In this document: positions 1-5,819 of the stretch, piece after piece
Layout: each line of letters begins with the position of its first letter
How positions within the stretch are numbered: position 1 is the first letter of the stretch
DNA from: Verrucomicrobiota bacterium
GTDB lineage: Bacteria; Chlamydiota; Chlamydiia; Chlamydiales; FEN-1388
DNA: 6,938 nt
NCBI GenBank assembly: GCA_018239705.1
Contig: JAFEGS010000048.1
Coordinates: 1-6,938 of the forward strand
Direction: 5' to 3'
Notes under the pieces: generated by a model
The model's database searches: none
Told to the model about the DNA's origin: nothing
What the model saw: only the letters and a program-made list of their open reading frames with translations
Translations under genes and position numbers: made by a program

Positions 1-1
1 G

Positions 2-601
2 TTTGTTGCCCCACACGATCCAATTCTGTTGCAGATCGCCAGCCCAATTCCTGCCGATGATGTTCTCTCTTTAGAGACGCTGGCAGATGTCGATCAGATG
101 CTAGAAGTGGCCTACGGTGAGCAGAAGGATGCTGGTAAGCCTGTGCTGGTTGGCCTGGCTGCTCCTCAGATCGGTATTTCTAAAAGAATTATTTTGGTGG
201 ATCTGCTTGCAGATGGCAAGGGCAAAGTAGGAGATCTTCGCGTCTTCATAAATCCAGAGATTGTCCGGAGCTCTCAAGAGCAAAATGAGTGGTATGAAGG
301 CTGCTTTTCTACGGGCCGCGTGTGCGGTATTGTCTCGAGGCCAACAAAAATCAGGGTTCGTTCCTTTACACGAGAAGGTGCTAAGATTGAAGAGGAATAT
401 TCCGGGATGACCGCACGCATCTTCCAGCACGAAATTGATCACCTCAATGGCCTTGAGTTTGTCTCCCACGTGCATGATGACGACAAGCTGCATTGGGTAG
501 AAAAGGAAGAATTTCCCGAGTATCGCGACCAAGGGGCTTGGCGCAACTGGCACCGAAAATGCTCAAGGGAAGAGTGGAATAAAATCAAGACAGGGCGGTA
601 A
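2..601 (+). CDS. def: Peptide deformylase (5' end outside the window)
   Basis: Removes the formyl group from the N-terminal formyl-methionine of new proteins in the cytoplasm, using a metal ion. All three family motifs are visible (residues counted from the first codon in the window): GLAAPQIG at about 51-58, EGCFS at about 99-103 with the metal-binding Cys, and HEIDH at about 143-147 with the two His ligands and the catalytic Glu. The frame is open to the window edge and the residues before the TTG at 29 (FVAPHDPIL) match the usual deformylase N-terminus, where a proline-leucine segment precedes a.pv/i; so TTG29 is not the start and roughly 5-20 residues are missing. The tail after HEIDH is rather long and rich in Trp and charged residues (to residue 199). 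It ends with tandem stops TAA-TAG at 599-604. Converges on the beta-barrel gene at 869-1798. Very likely functional. Confidence 0.95.
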   Translation, partial: FVAPHDPILLQIASPIPADDVLSLETLADVDQMLEVAYGEQKDAGKPVLVGLAAPQIGISKRIILVDLLADGKGKVGDLRVFINPEIVRSSQEQNEWYEGCFSTGRVCGIVSRPTKIRVRSFTREGAKIEEEYSGMTARIFQHEIDHLNGLEFVSHVHDDDKLHWVEKEEFPEYRDQGAWRNWHRKCSREEWNKIKTGR

Positions 602-635
602 TAGAGTCTTTTGAGCCTATTGAAAGTGGGTGGTG

Positions 636-803
636 AAAAAACGACAAACGACACAAAGGACGAAAACGACTACAACGACATAAAAGGACCAAAACGACGA
701 AAAGGACTCAGGCATTGTCCTTTTGGTCGTTATTTGTCGTTTAAGTCGTTTTCGTCCTTTTCGTCGTTTGTGTCATTTGTCGTTTTGGTCGTTTGTCGTT
801 TGA
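636..803. repeat. Long imperfect palindrome with ~9-nt periodic CGAC/GGAC units
   Basis: The left arm carries CGAC or GGAC at 642, 649, 658, 667, 676, 686, 695 and 704, mostly 9 nt apart. The right arm carries the complementary GTCG/GTCC/GTCA at 717, 726, 736, 745, 754, 763, 772, 779, 788 and 795. Perfectly paired blocks include 639-652 with 788-801 (14 bp), 655-671 with 744-760 (17 bp, AAAGGACGAAAACGACT) and the apex 700-707 with 717-724 (8 bp, loop TCAGGCATT at 708-716). The blocks differ in register by one unit, so several alternative foldings exist. It fills the gap between two convergent genes and could act as a bidirectional terminator or mRNA-stabilising hairpin, or be a degenerate mobile repeat; the sequence does not decide. 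An 83-codon open frame runs through it (611-862) but is only a product of the stop-free repeat. Confidence 0.85.
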
Positions 804-811
804 ATCACACT

Positions 812-823
812 ATGTACGTACAT
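812..823. repeat. Perfect 12-bp palindrome ATGTACGTACAT
   Basis: Self-complementary dodecamer just outside the large palindrome, followed by a small 5-bp hairpin (CACAG 825-829, CTGTG 833-837). No T-tract follows, so it is not a canonical intrinsic terminator. Could be a protein-binding site or simply part of the same intergenic repeat cluster. Confidence 0.5.
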
Positions 824-868
824 CCACAGCCTCTGTGTACTCTGCTAAAGGTGATTATTTAATGCAAA

Positions 869-1798
869 TTAAAATCTAAAGCCAATGCCGGCAGAGGCCA
901 CATAGATGTTGCGATGGGCCTGATGGCGGGTGGGCACGCCAAGCGTCACCGTCTGCGCCTGCAGTAAGTTATCATTGATCAGGCGGTAGTACTGAAACCC
1001 AACGTCAAAATACCAAGAACCGAGGCTTTTTGGAATACAGCTGATTGCTATTTCGCTGCGCAGGCCGGTAGAAAAGACCCCAAACTTGGTTCTCTCGTTT
1101 TTCAGGCCAAGCTTGCCGCCATTCCAGAAATTGGCCGGTCCAGTAGTGACCCAGGTAGGTGCTGTGAGTGTCACGCCGTAGCCATATGTTCGTAGATCCC
1201 AGGTTGGCACCAATCCAAGCTCCACATCGTAGGTATGGCCGCGCTTGCCGGTAACCACAGTGGAATCGCCGCTCACCGTCCAAAAGAGCTTTGCATAGGG
1301 CTGAAAACTGACTGGAGCGATCAGGTGGCTGTCGTCATAGGCCAGCAAGAATTCGATGTTTCTTTCGGTGCTAAAGTGGTGAGGCGGGCTGAGGAACTCG
1401 AGGAATTGGACGCCAAACAGGGCGTGCTTAGCAAAGGTGACATTGGTCCCCACGCCCCAGTCGCACTCGTTCCAGTAGCCTACATAGTGGTCGTGCTGTC
1501 TGCCCTGAATGTCGTTCCAGATAAAGCCAAAGAGGGAAACATTATTGACGAACGTGGAGGTGTTCTTGTAGAGGTCTAAGGAGAGGCCTGTAGTCACCTG
1601 GGTGGTGAATTGGTTTCTTGCCACCAAGAGCCCGCGTGGAGTAACGTAGGCATTTTTGAGGGTCACATCGAGAAAGCCATGGACGCACGAATTGGTTGCC
1701 GCCTCTGCCCCTGCAGCCTCTTCTGCTAACTCAGCCTCATACGAATAGGCTGAAAGTGTACTCACAAACACACAAAACAAAACTGCTAACAATCTCAT
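869..1798 (-). CDS. Putative outer-membrane beta-barrel protein
   Basis: A 309-residue exported protein of no family I can name with certainty. An N-terminal signal peptide is clear: MRLLAVLFCVFVSTLSAYS, with likely cleavage near residue 19, followed by an Ala/Glu-rich stretch (about 20-35). The remainder has alternating hydrophobic/polar strands rich in Tyr, Trp, Gly and Thr without long hydrophobic helices, and it ends in GIGFRF; a terminal Phe with aromatic/hydrophobic alternation is the classic signal for BAM-mediated outer-membrane assembly. Overall shape resembles TorF-like or generic porin-like barrels of about 12-16 strands, but I see no diagnostic motif. The ATG start is supported by a strong SD (AAGGGGGAG, 1803-1811) and a candidate promoter. 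It diverges from the release-factor-like gene at 1884 and converges on the deformylase across the palindrome. Barrel call fairly sure; substrate or role unknown. Confidence 0.75.
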   Translation of the reverse strand: MRLLAVLFCVFVSTLSAYSYEAELAEEAAGAEAATNSCVHGFLDVTLKNAYVTPRGLLVARNQFTTQVTTGLSLDLYKNTSTFVNNVSLFGFIWNDIQGRQHDHYVGYWNECDWGVGTNVTFAKHALFGVQFLEFLSPPHHFSTERNIEFLLAYDDSHLIAPVSFQPYAKLFWTVSGDSTVVTGKRGHTYDVELGLVPTWDLRTYGYGVTLTAPTWVTTGPANFWNGGKLGLKNERTKFGVFSTGLRSEIAISCIPKSLGSWYFDVGFQYYRLINDNLLQAQTVTLGVPTRHQAHRNIYVASAGIGFRF

Positions 1799-1823
1799 AG
1801 ATCTCCCCCTTGAACGAACTCGG

Positions 1824-1853
1824 ATTGTGCATTATCTCGCTTGTTTATGTCAA
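1824..1853 (-). promoter_or_regulatory. Candidate sigma70 promoter for the beta-barrel gene
   Basis: On the minus strand, a perfect -35 TTGACA (1848-1853) is followed after 18 nt by CACAAT (1824-1829), which matches 4 of 6 of the -10 consensus. Transcription would start near 1817, giving a leader of roughly 20 nt that still contains the SD at 1803-1811. The -10 is weak, so confidence is moderate. Confidence 0.45.
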
Positions 1854-1871
1854 TTACGCTATAAGAGTAGC

Positions 1872-1876
1872 AGAGG
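1872..1876 (+). promoter_or_regulatory. Ribosome binding site fixing the start of the GGQ protein
   Basis: AGAGG lies 7 nt before ATG 1884 but only 1 nt before the in-frame ATG at 1878, and no comparable site precedes the GTG at 1827. It therefore favours 1884 as the translation start. Confidence 0.6.
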
Positions 1877-1883
1877 TATGCAT

Positions 1884-2285
1884 ATGATTAAGCAAGAAAA
1901 ATGGGAGGCTCTTCGCAAGAAGATGGAGGAGCTGCAGATTCGAGAAGAAGATCTCATTGAAAAATTTATTTTAGGATCGGGTAGAGGCGGGCAGAATCTT
2001 CAAAAAACCTCTTCCTGTGTCTACTTGAAGCATCTTCCCACCGGTATAGAGGTAAAATGCGGGAAGGAGAGGTCTCGCGACATGAACCGCTTTTTTGCTC
2101 GCCGTGAGCTGTGCGAGAAGATCGAAGCGCAGGTCTACAAGGTTAAAACAGAGAAGATCCAGGCGATCGAGAAGATCCGTCGACAAAAGCGCAGGAGGTC
2201 GAAAAAGGCCCAGGAGAAGGTGCTTGAAAACAAAAGGCAGCGAAGCGAAATCAAGCACCTGAGAGGAGTCTCTGAAGAGGGCTAA
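1884..2285 (+). CDS. Release-factor-like GGQ protein (mtRF-R/ArfB-type ribosome rescue)
   Basis: A 133-residue protein with only the catalytic GGQ domain of class I release factors, lacking the codon-recognition domains, as in ArfB/YaeJ and mitochondrial C12orf65/MTRFR. It should hydrolyse peptidyl-tRNA on stalled ribosomes or split 50S subunits. GSGRGGQNLQKTSS is at residues 31-44 (GGQ 35-37), followed by CVYLKHLPTGIEVKC and an RS.D.NR..AR helix; this order and spacing match the MTRFR/YaeJ domain closely. The tail (about residues 88-125) is a long Lys/Arg-rich helix, as ArfB uses to probe the empty mRNA channel. A Pro usually found just before GGQ (GPGGQ) is Arg here. Upstream GTG 1827 would add 19 residues of non-conserved sequence; the SD favours 1884. 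Its stop overlaps that of the convergent redoxin gene by 2 nt. Confidence 0.9.
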   Translation: MIKQEKWEALRKKMEELQIREEDLIEKFILGSGRGGQNLQKTSSCVYLKHLPTGIEVKCGKERSRDMNRFFARRELCEKIEAQVYKVKTEKIQAIEKIRRQKRRRSKKAQEKVLENKRQRSEIKHLRGVSEEG

Positions 2286-2896
2286 AATTTTGGATAGAGG
2301 TTCAGGCCGCATCCAATTGCTTTTGTCTCAGCGACCGGGATGGGTTTGCCTTCGACCAAAGCCTCAAGAGCATTTCGTAGATACTGTTTTGTAACCATCT
2401 TCTGGTCTCTATCATCGTCAACAGCGCCGTGGTAGACCAGTCTGCCCCCGTTGTCAAATAAAAACACCTCCGGAGTATGTGTGGCGCCAAAAGCACGTGC
2501 CACAGCAGAGCCTGCATCGACCGTGTAGGGGAACTGATAACCATTCACTTTTGCTCGTTCCTGCATAATGGTAAAGCTATCTTCCGGGTTGGCGTCGGGA
2601 TCGTCGGAATTAATGAACAGCACTCCAACACCCCTCTTTTGATAGCTGTTGGCAAGCGCTACCATCCTCGATTGCCACGCCTTTACGTAGGGGCAGTGGT
2701 TGCAGGAAAAGATGATGAGCGTGCCTTTTGGGCCGGCAATGTTGTCAATCGATAGCTCTTTGCCATCCACATTTTTCATCCGTATTGCTGCAAGGGGGAT
2801 TTTGCTTCCAAGATCGAGTGCTTCTGCCTGTCCAAAGTTGCTTCCGAGCAGGATGAACGCTGCGCTTATAAAGATGCATGAAAGTAGCTGTTTCAC
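2282..2896 (-). CDS. Exported thioredoxin-fold (redoxin/AhpC-TSA-type) protein with CNHC motif
   Basis: A 204-residue thiol-disulfide protein of the thioredoxin family whose members carry F.CNHCPY. A signal peptide covers about residues 1-25 (hydrophobic IFISAAFILLG, likely cleaved near GQAEA). The redox pair is C65-N-H-C68 in SCNHCPYVKAW, and the cis-proline is P142 in THTPEVFLFD, the expected spacing for this fold. GAVDDDRD (157-164) and the end KAIGCGLNLYPKF are typical of the family; C196 could be a third redox-active Cys. Predicted to work outside the cytoplasmic membrane; partner unknown. The start is GTG 2896, supported by SD AGGAG (2904-2908, 7 nt spacing), and overlaps the stop of the upstream TlpA-like gene by 4 nt (GTGA), so the two are almost surely co-translated. 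It could be reductase or oxidase; the sequence cannot say. Confidence 0.9.
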   Translation of the reverse strand: MKQLLSCIFISAAFILLGSNFGQAEALDLGSKIPLAAIRMKNVDGKELSIDNIAGPKGTLIIFSCNHCPYVKAWQSRMVALANSYQKRGVGVLFINSDDPDANPEDSFTIMQERAKVNGYQFPYTVDAGSAVARAFGATHTPEVFLFDNGGRLVYHGAVDDDRDQKMVTKQYLRNALEALVEGKPIPVAETKAIGCGLNLYPKF

Positions 2897-3381
2897 TTTT
2901 GAGCTCCTATTTTTAAAAATGGGGTTATCTTTGTTTCGAAATCTTCATACGATTTGGCGCCTTCCCAGTAGTCTATCAGCCTGCCGCTCGAATCGTAGAT
3001 AAAGGTGGCAGGCAGGGCTCCGCTCCACTTTGGATCGACCTGGTTGATGAAGGCATCATCTTTTTCTGCTTTTATATAGGTGGGAAAGTCGGCTCCACAC
3101 TCAGTAAGAAATTTCTTTACAGCATCGAGCTGGGAAGCATCGTCATTGGAGACGAGGAGTACTCTGAGGCCCTTGTCTTGGTAGCTGTGTGCGAGCTTTA
3201 CGATATCGGGCATCTCTTTGCGGCAGGGCAGGCACCAAGTGGCCCACATATTTACCAAGACCACTTTGGCTCCAGGTGCGACCACCTGTTGATGGAGCTT
3301 GTCTGCCGTAACCGGCAGTACCTCTTGGCCGTTGAGTACAGCAAAAAATGCAATGAGTGGAACCAGAAAATAAAAAAACAT
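2893..3381 (-). CDS. TlpA/ResA-like periplasmic thiol-disulfide oxidoreductase
   Basis: A 162-residue thioredoxin-fold protein of the TlpA/ResA group, which usually reduces disulfides in periplasmic substrates such as apocytochromes c or keeps partner proteins reduced. The N-terminal hydrophobic segment (residues 1-17, FFYFLVPLIAFFAVL) is a signal peptide or membrane anchor. The active site is WATWCLPCRKEMP with C50 and C53, the cis-proline is P124 in LPATFIYD, and strands VVLVNMW and LRVLLVSND fit the fold. C95 is extra. Start ATG 3381 has SD GAGG (3386-3389). First gene of a two-gene operon; the next gene starts within its stop codon and is also an exported thioredoxin-fold protein. No cytochrome-maturation gene is nearby in this window, so the substrate is open. 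Confidence 0.93.
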   Translation of the reverse strand: MFFYFLVPLIAFFAVLNGQEVLPVTADKLHQQVVAPGAKVVLVNMWATWCLPCRKEMPDIVKLAHSYQDKGLRVLLVSNDDASQLDAVKKFLTECGADFPTYIKAEKDDAFINQVDPKWSGALPATFIYDSSGRLIDYWEGAKSYEDFETKITPFLKIGAQK

Positions 3382-3404
3382 TTTACCTCGAATTAAATTT
3401 TTTT

Positions 3405-3432
3405 ATTTAACATCGTACGAGCAAGAAGTCAA
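3405..3432 (-). promoter_or_regulatory. Candidate promoter of the tlpA-like/redoxin operon
   Basis: On the minus strand, TTGACT (3427-3432) is followed after 16 nt by TTAAAT (3405-3410), preceded directly by TG. Matches are 5/6 and 4/6 to the -35 and -10 consensus. The spacer contains the 8-bp palindrome TCGTACGA (3413-3420), a possible operator. Leader length would be about 20 nt. Confidence 0.4.
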
Positions 3433-3478
3433 TGTGTAAATAATAGATATGATAGAATAGAGAAGAGAGGTACAGTGT

Positions 3479-3637
3479 GTGGTTGATATTTATTTGCAAG
3501 AAATCATGCATGGCAGAGAGGCTTTAAACAAAAAAGCACAGGTAAAACCTCTAGAGAAAAGTAAATTTGACGCTCAGGCACATAAATATATAGATGAAGT
3601 AATTAATTCAATTGGAAGAGTATTCAAAGCTCTGTAA
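3479..3637 (+). CDS. Short ORF, likely 5' piece of the disrupted gene
   Basis: A 52-codon frame from GTG 3479 to TAA 3635-3637. SD GAGAGG (3465-3470) sits 8 nt upstream, and weak -10-like hexamers TATGAT (3448-3453) and TAGAAT (3453-3458) lie further up. The peptide is Lys-rich and helical (REALNKKAQVKPLEKSKFDAQ...). It overlaps the next frame by 26 nt (3612-3637); the likely explanation is a 1-nt frameshift around the repeated AATT tract at 3601-3613, with the last residues (IGRVFKAL) being out-of-frame read-through. If the frameshift is a sequencing error, this is just the N-terminus of the larger protein. Confidence 0.5.
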   Translation: MVDIYLQEIMHGREALNKKAQVKPLEKSKFDAQAHKYIDEVINSIGRVFKAL

Positions 3638-4379
3638 TATCCCAAGGGACGATATGTATAAAAAAATTGAGGCGGGACATGGTGTTGCACAGAATATCGT
3701 TAAAGGGGAGATCCAAAAGGGCCACGCTGTGGATGAGGTGATTAATGTGGACTGGTTTATGCGCGCCCATATGGCAAAACAAAACCAGCTCTTTCTCAAG
3801 GGTACAGCGAAAATGGCAGATCCTGAGGGGCTCTTTGCAAAATTTGTTTTAAATTCTAAGAGCATGCTTGACGGAGATGAAGATGATCCTTACGGAAGGG
3901 CAAGTACTCACTATCCGGAGCAAGGGCAGAATGTGAGGGCAGAGTGCATCCAGGTAGGGAAAGGTGAGTTTCTTGCCTACAGTGGAACAGTAGCAAAAGC
4001 AAAAAAGAAAGAGTCTCCAGAGGCAATTATCCATCATCCTAAAGGTTCTCTACTCTTCAAAGCTACGAGTATAGGCGTCGATGCCTCAGGTGCAGGGGGT
4101 GCCTCTTTAGGGGTAGCCGGACAAGAGAACAAGACATTCCTTTTTATGCCTATGCACGAAACAGTGTATGATCCCAAAACCGGTAATCCCGGTAAACCAG
4201 TGCAAATTATTGCCTGGAAAGCGGAGGGTCATAGCGCACGTGATGTATACACGATTAAATTGAAGAATTGGTTAAATAAAATATTTTGTGGCATCGATAG
4301 GAGTGACAGTCGTGCCCGTGTGCGTGCCCGTGCCCGTGCCCGATGTATTCAATTTATTCCGCTTTTTGTGCCATCTTAA
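3612..4379 (+). CDS. Hypothetical protein, central part of the disrupted gene
   Basis: An open frame of 255 codons from TTG 3612; no SD precedes TTG, while ATG 3654 has AAGGGA a few bases upstream and could allow re-initiation. Residues up to about GIDRSDS (4310) look like authentic protein; from 4311 the frame runs into the GTGCCC-hexamer repeat and encodes RARVRARARAR, then antisense of the four-helix gene, stopping at 4377-4379. So the last ~23 residues are foreign. Visible features are a Lys-rich segment KAKKKE, a Gly/Ala-rich loop DASGAGGASLG, and several strands (FLFMPMHETVY, PVQIIAWKAEGH). I recognise no family; an effector-like or cytosolic role would be guesswork. The intact 3' part lies beyond the insertion, at 5874-6398. 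Confidence 0.6.
   Translation: MEEYSKLCNIPRDDMYKKIEAGHGVAQNIVKGEIQKGHAVDEVINVDWFMRAHMAKQNQLFLKGTAKMADPEGLFAKFVLNSKSMLDGDEDDPYGRASTHYPEQGQNVRAECIQVGKGEFLAYSGTVAKAKKKESPEAIIHHPKGSLLFKATSIGVDASGAGGASLGVAGQENKTFLFMPMHETVYDPKTGNPGKPVQIIAWKAEGHSARDVYTIKLKNWLNKIFCGIDRSDSRARVRARARARCIQFIPLFVPS
4310..4343. repeat. Left 34-bp terminal inverted repeat of GTGCCC hexamers
   Basis: Runs from TCGTGCCC to GTGCCCGA and consists of GTGCCC units interrupted once by GTGTGC. It matches the reverse complement of 5842-5875 at 30 of 34 positions; all four differences come from the GTGTGC interruption sitting one hexamer further along. It ends 10 nt from the stop codon of the four-helix gene. The repeat has no stop codon in any of the six frames, so it reads as dipeptide repeats (Ala-Arg on this strand in the host frame). 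Confidence 0.9.
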
Positions 4380-4707
4380 TCAGCATGGCAACTATACGTA
4401 CCAATAACTCCCTCCCTTTAACAAAAAGCCCAACATCCACTATCCCAAGTTGATTGCATACGTCAAAAATGCTCGCACATTCTGTTGCGGAACGCTTCGC
4501 CATGCGATAAAATCGACTTTTCTCACTCCCTGAGTATTCTCCAGCTCCTTCTGCTATATTCAGTGGGATCGATGTTCCTGCACGTAAAAGTTGATCTGCG
4601 AGATAGGCTCTCCCGCGTGGAAACTGTTCCACAATCTTATCCACCAGAACCACAAACTCTATTGCTGCTCTGTACACGTCCAATTTTTCATGATCAAAAG
4701 TATGCAT
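4354..4707 (-). CDS. Four-helix-bundle protein (23S rRNA intervening-sequence protein family)
   Basis: A 117-residue protein of the S23/IVP family, typical full length. It starts MHTFDHEKLDVYRAAIEF, the usual family opening (F..L.V...A..), followed by LADQLLRAGTSIPLNIAEGAGEYSGSEKSRFYRMAKRSATEC, whose QL.RA..SIP.NIAEG and A..S..E motifs are diagnostic. Four amphipathic helices lie at about residues 8-28, 35-55, 62-87 and 91-115. The biochemical role is unknown; relatives occur in 23S rRNA intervening sequences and as the Avd accessory protein of diversity-generating retroelements, where a basic pentamer binds nucleic acid. No reverse transcriptase is present here. The SD is poor (GAG just before ATG), and the IS630 lies 4 nt upstream, so expression may now depend on transcription from the IS. 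Confidence 0.93.
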   Translation of the reverse strand: MHTFDHEKLDVYRAAIEFVVLVDKIVEQFPRGRAYLADQLLRAGTSIPLNIAEGAGEYSGSEKSRFYRMAKRSATECASIFDVCNQLGIVDVGLFVKGRELLVRIVAMLIKMAQKAE

Positions 4708-4711
4708 ATCT

Positions 4712-5755
4712 CTAGCCTACCATTGGACAAACCTTGCCCACAACACGAAACTTGTCGGTTATGCGTCTCACCAAAGCCTCGTAAATGTCTTCTGGGGGCG
4801 CCCGTAGCTGTTCCAAAAATCCTAACACCGCCTTTTTAAAATCTGTAAACTTTTCGTAGTATTTATTGTACAAAACCCTCTCGTTCATAAACTTCCACAA
4901 CCGCTCTATCGGGTTTAGATTGGGGCTGTAAGGGGGCAGAAAATGCATCTGTATCTTGGAACCCTCTAAATACTCCTGGACATGCTTGTTGCGATAATAT
5001 TTTGCGTTATCACAGAACACATGTACCCTCTCAGTATCAGGATAGGCGTTTTCGATCAGTTTCAAGAAATCAATTGTTGAGGCAGCATTGAGCCGTTCGT
5101 CTTGACGAACAAGTACCTTTCTCGAAATGATGTCTATAGCACCGGAGAGATTAAGGCGTTGTCGCCCTGTGTTGGTGGGAATTTCTTTGCGCTCTCCCTT
5201 GCGAATCCACCCATAAGTTGGCTTGGTATTATGTGTGGGGTGGACTCCATCGATGAAGCAAATCGCCTCATTTTCAGATAAATCCTTTTTCAGCTCTTCG
5301 TATTCTTTTATCCACTGTTCCTGAGCTTCACGGTTGGCCTTACCAGGCACTACAGCTGGCTTTTTGTATGAAAAGCCATGCATCTTGAGCCAACCGGTCA
5401 TCCCAGGCACAGTATACACAATGCAGAATGTCGCCTTGACATATGCGATGATGTCCTTCGTATAAAGATAGGTATGGTTTTGGAGATGTTCTAGAAGAGA
5501 TCTTGTCTGCTCAGCATCCAGCTTACTGACGGAGCCGCCGTTCTCTGGCTTGAGTTTTTGGCTTGTGAGATAGCCTTGGAGATGTTGACTTACAGCTTCA
5601 TCACTCAGAAGTAATACTTCAGCAATTTGCTGAAAGGTCCAGCCTTTGTCTGCCAATAAAACAGCCTTAATGCGATCGCAAACTCGCTTGTCTCGCTCTT
5701 GTTTGTGCTGGAGTCTGAGCTTGTTTCGCTCTTCTATGGTCAAAAAATCTTTCAT
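4712..5755 (-). CDS. IS630-family DDE transposase, apparently intact
   Basis: A 347-residue transposase of the IS630/Tc1-mariner superfamily, which cuts and pastes DNA at TA dinucleotides. Residues about 20-62 form an HTH (RDKRVCDRIKAVLLADKGWTF then QQIAEVLLLSDEAVSQHLQ), a second winged-helix region follows (to about 130), and the catalytic core has D169 (CFIDGVHP), D249 (VFCDNAKYY) and E284 (PPYSPNLNPIERLW), the family's canonical DDE set. No frameshift or missing key residue is seen. The ATG at 5753-5755 lies inside a hairpin and lacks a clear SD, so translation may be poor or controlled. It is in the same direction as the four-helix gene and ends 4 nt before that gene's start; I infer this closeness reflects the insertion point rather than an original operon. 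Confidence 0.95.
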   Translation of the reverse strand: MKDFLTIEERNKLRLQHKQERDKRVCDRIKAVLLADKGWTFQQIAEVLLLSDEAVSQHLQGYLTSQKLKPENGGSVSKLDAEQTRSLLEHLQNHTYLYTKDIIAYVKATFCIVYTVPGMTGWLKMHGFSYKKPAVVPGKANREAQEQWIKEYEELKKDLSENEAICFIDGVHPTHNTKPTYGWIRKGERKEIPTNTGRQRLNLSGAIDIISRKVLVRQDERLNAASTIDFLKLIENAYPDTERVHVFCDNAKYYRNKHVQEYLEGSKIQMHFLPPYSPNLNPIERLWKFMNERVLYNKYYEKFTDFKKAVLGFLEQLRAPPEDIYEALVRRITDKFRVVGKVCPMVG

Positions 5756-5810
5756 AGCTAAGACTTATGCTATGAAAGCACATTTTTTGCAAAAGGTTTT
5801 AGGTTTATGC
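4715..5810 (-). mobile_element. IS630-family insertion sequence (about 1.1 kb)
   Basis: Boundaries are inferred from TA dinucleotides at 4713-4714 and 5811-5812 and from similar ends: read inward, the left end starts GCCTACC and the right end GCATAAACC, each preceded by TA, and both have AAACCTT a little further in (15 and 12 nt). The inverted-repeat match is weak, so the ends may be off by several bases. One-kilobase size and one transposase gene fit the family. The insertion point is the leader of the four-helix gene. Confidence 0.6.
5749..5778 (-). promoter_or_regulatory. Hairpin covering the transposase start codon
   Basis: On the minus strand CTTTCATAGC (5769-5778) pairs perfectly with GCTATGAAAG (5749-5758), and the inner TAAG/CTTA (5764-5767 with 5759-5762) extends the stem to 14 bp around a single bulged base and a one-base loop. 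The start ATG (5753-5755) lies in the 3' arm, so RNA made by read-through from outside would hide the start codon. Such shielding from outside transcription is known for other insertion sequences (for example IS10 and IS200); here it is inferred. Confidence 0.6.
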
Positions 5811-5819
5811 TAAGATTTT

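Noticed and set aside
101..553. 150-codon minus-strand frame opposite the deformylase
   Set aside because: It lies antisense to a gene with all three catalytic motifs and has no recognisable motif.
636..803. CRISPR array or tandem-repeat array reading of the 9-nt units
   Set aside because: Units are far too short, no spacers exist, and the two arms are inverted relative to each other.
611..862. 83-codon open frame through the periodic palindrome
   Set aside because: It exists because the repeat units contain no stop codons; composition (Lys/Asp-rich then Ser/Phe/Val-rich) mirrors the inverted arms, and there is no SD or conserved motif.
1005..1579. Overlapping frames on both strands inside the beta-barrel gene (1005-1283 minus, 1235-1579 plus)
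   Set aside because: Shadows of the 309-residue gene, which has a signal peptide, SD, promoter and terminal beta-signal.
1971..2312. Minus-strand frame opposite the GGQ protein
   Set aside because: Antisense to a clearly conserved release-factor domain; leucine-rich nonsense translation.
2477..3002. Plus-strand frames opposite the two thioredoxin-fold genes
   Set aside because: Shadows; the opposite strand has CxxC motifs, cis-prolines and coupled translation signals.
4354..4707. Four-helix gene as the Avd part of a diversity-generating retroelement
   Set aside because: No reverse transcriptase, template/variable repeat pair or target gene is visible; the flanking repeats are simple hexamer repeats.
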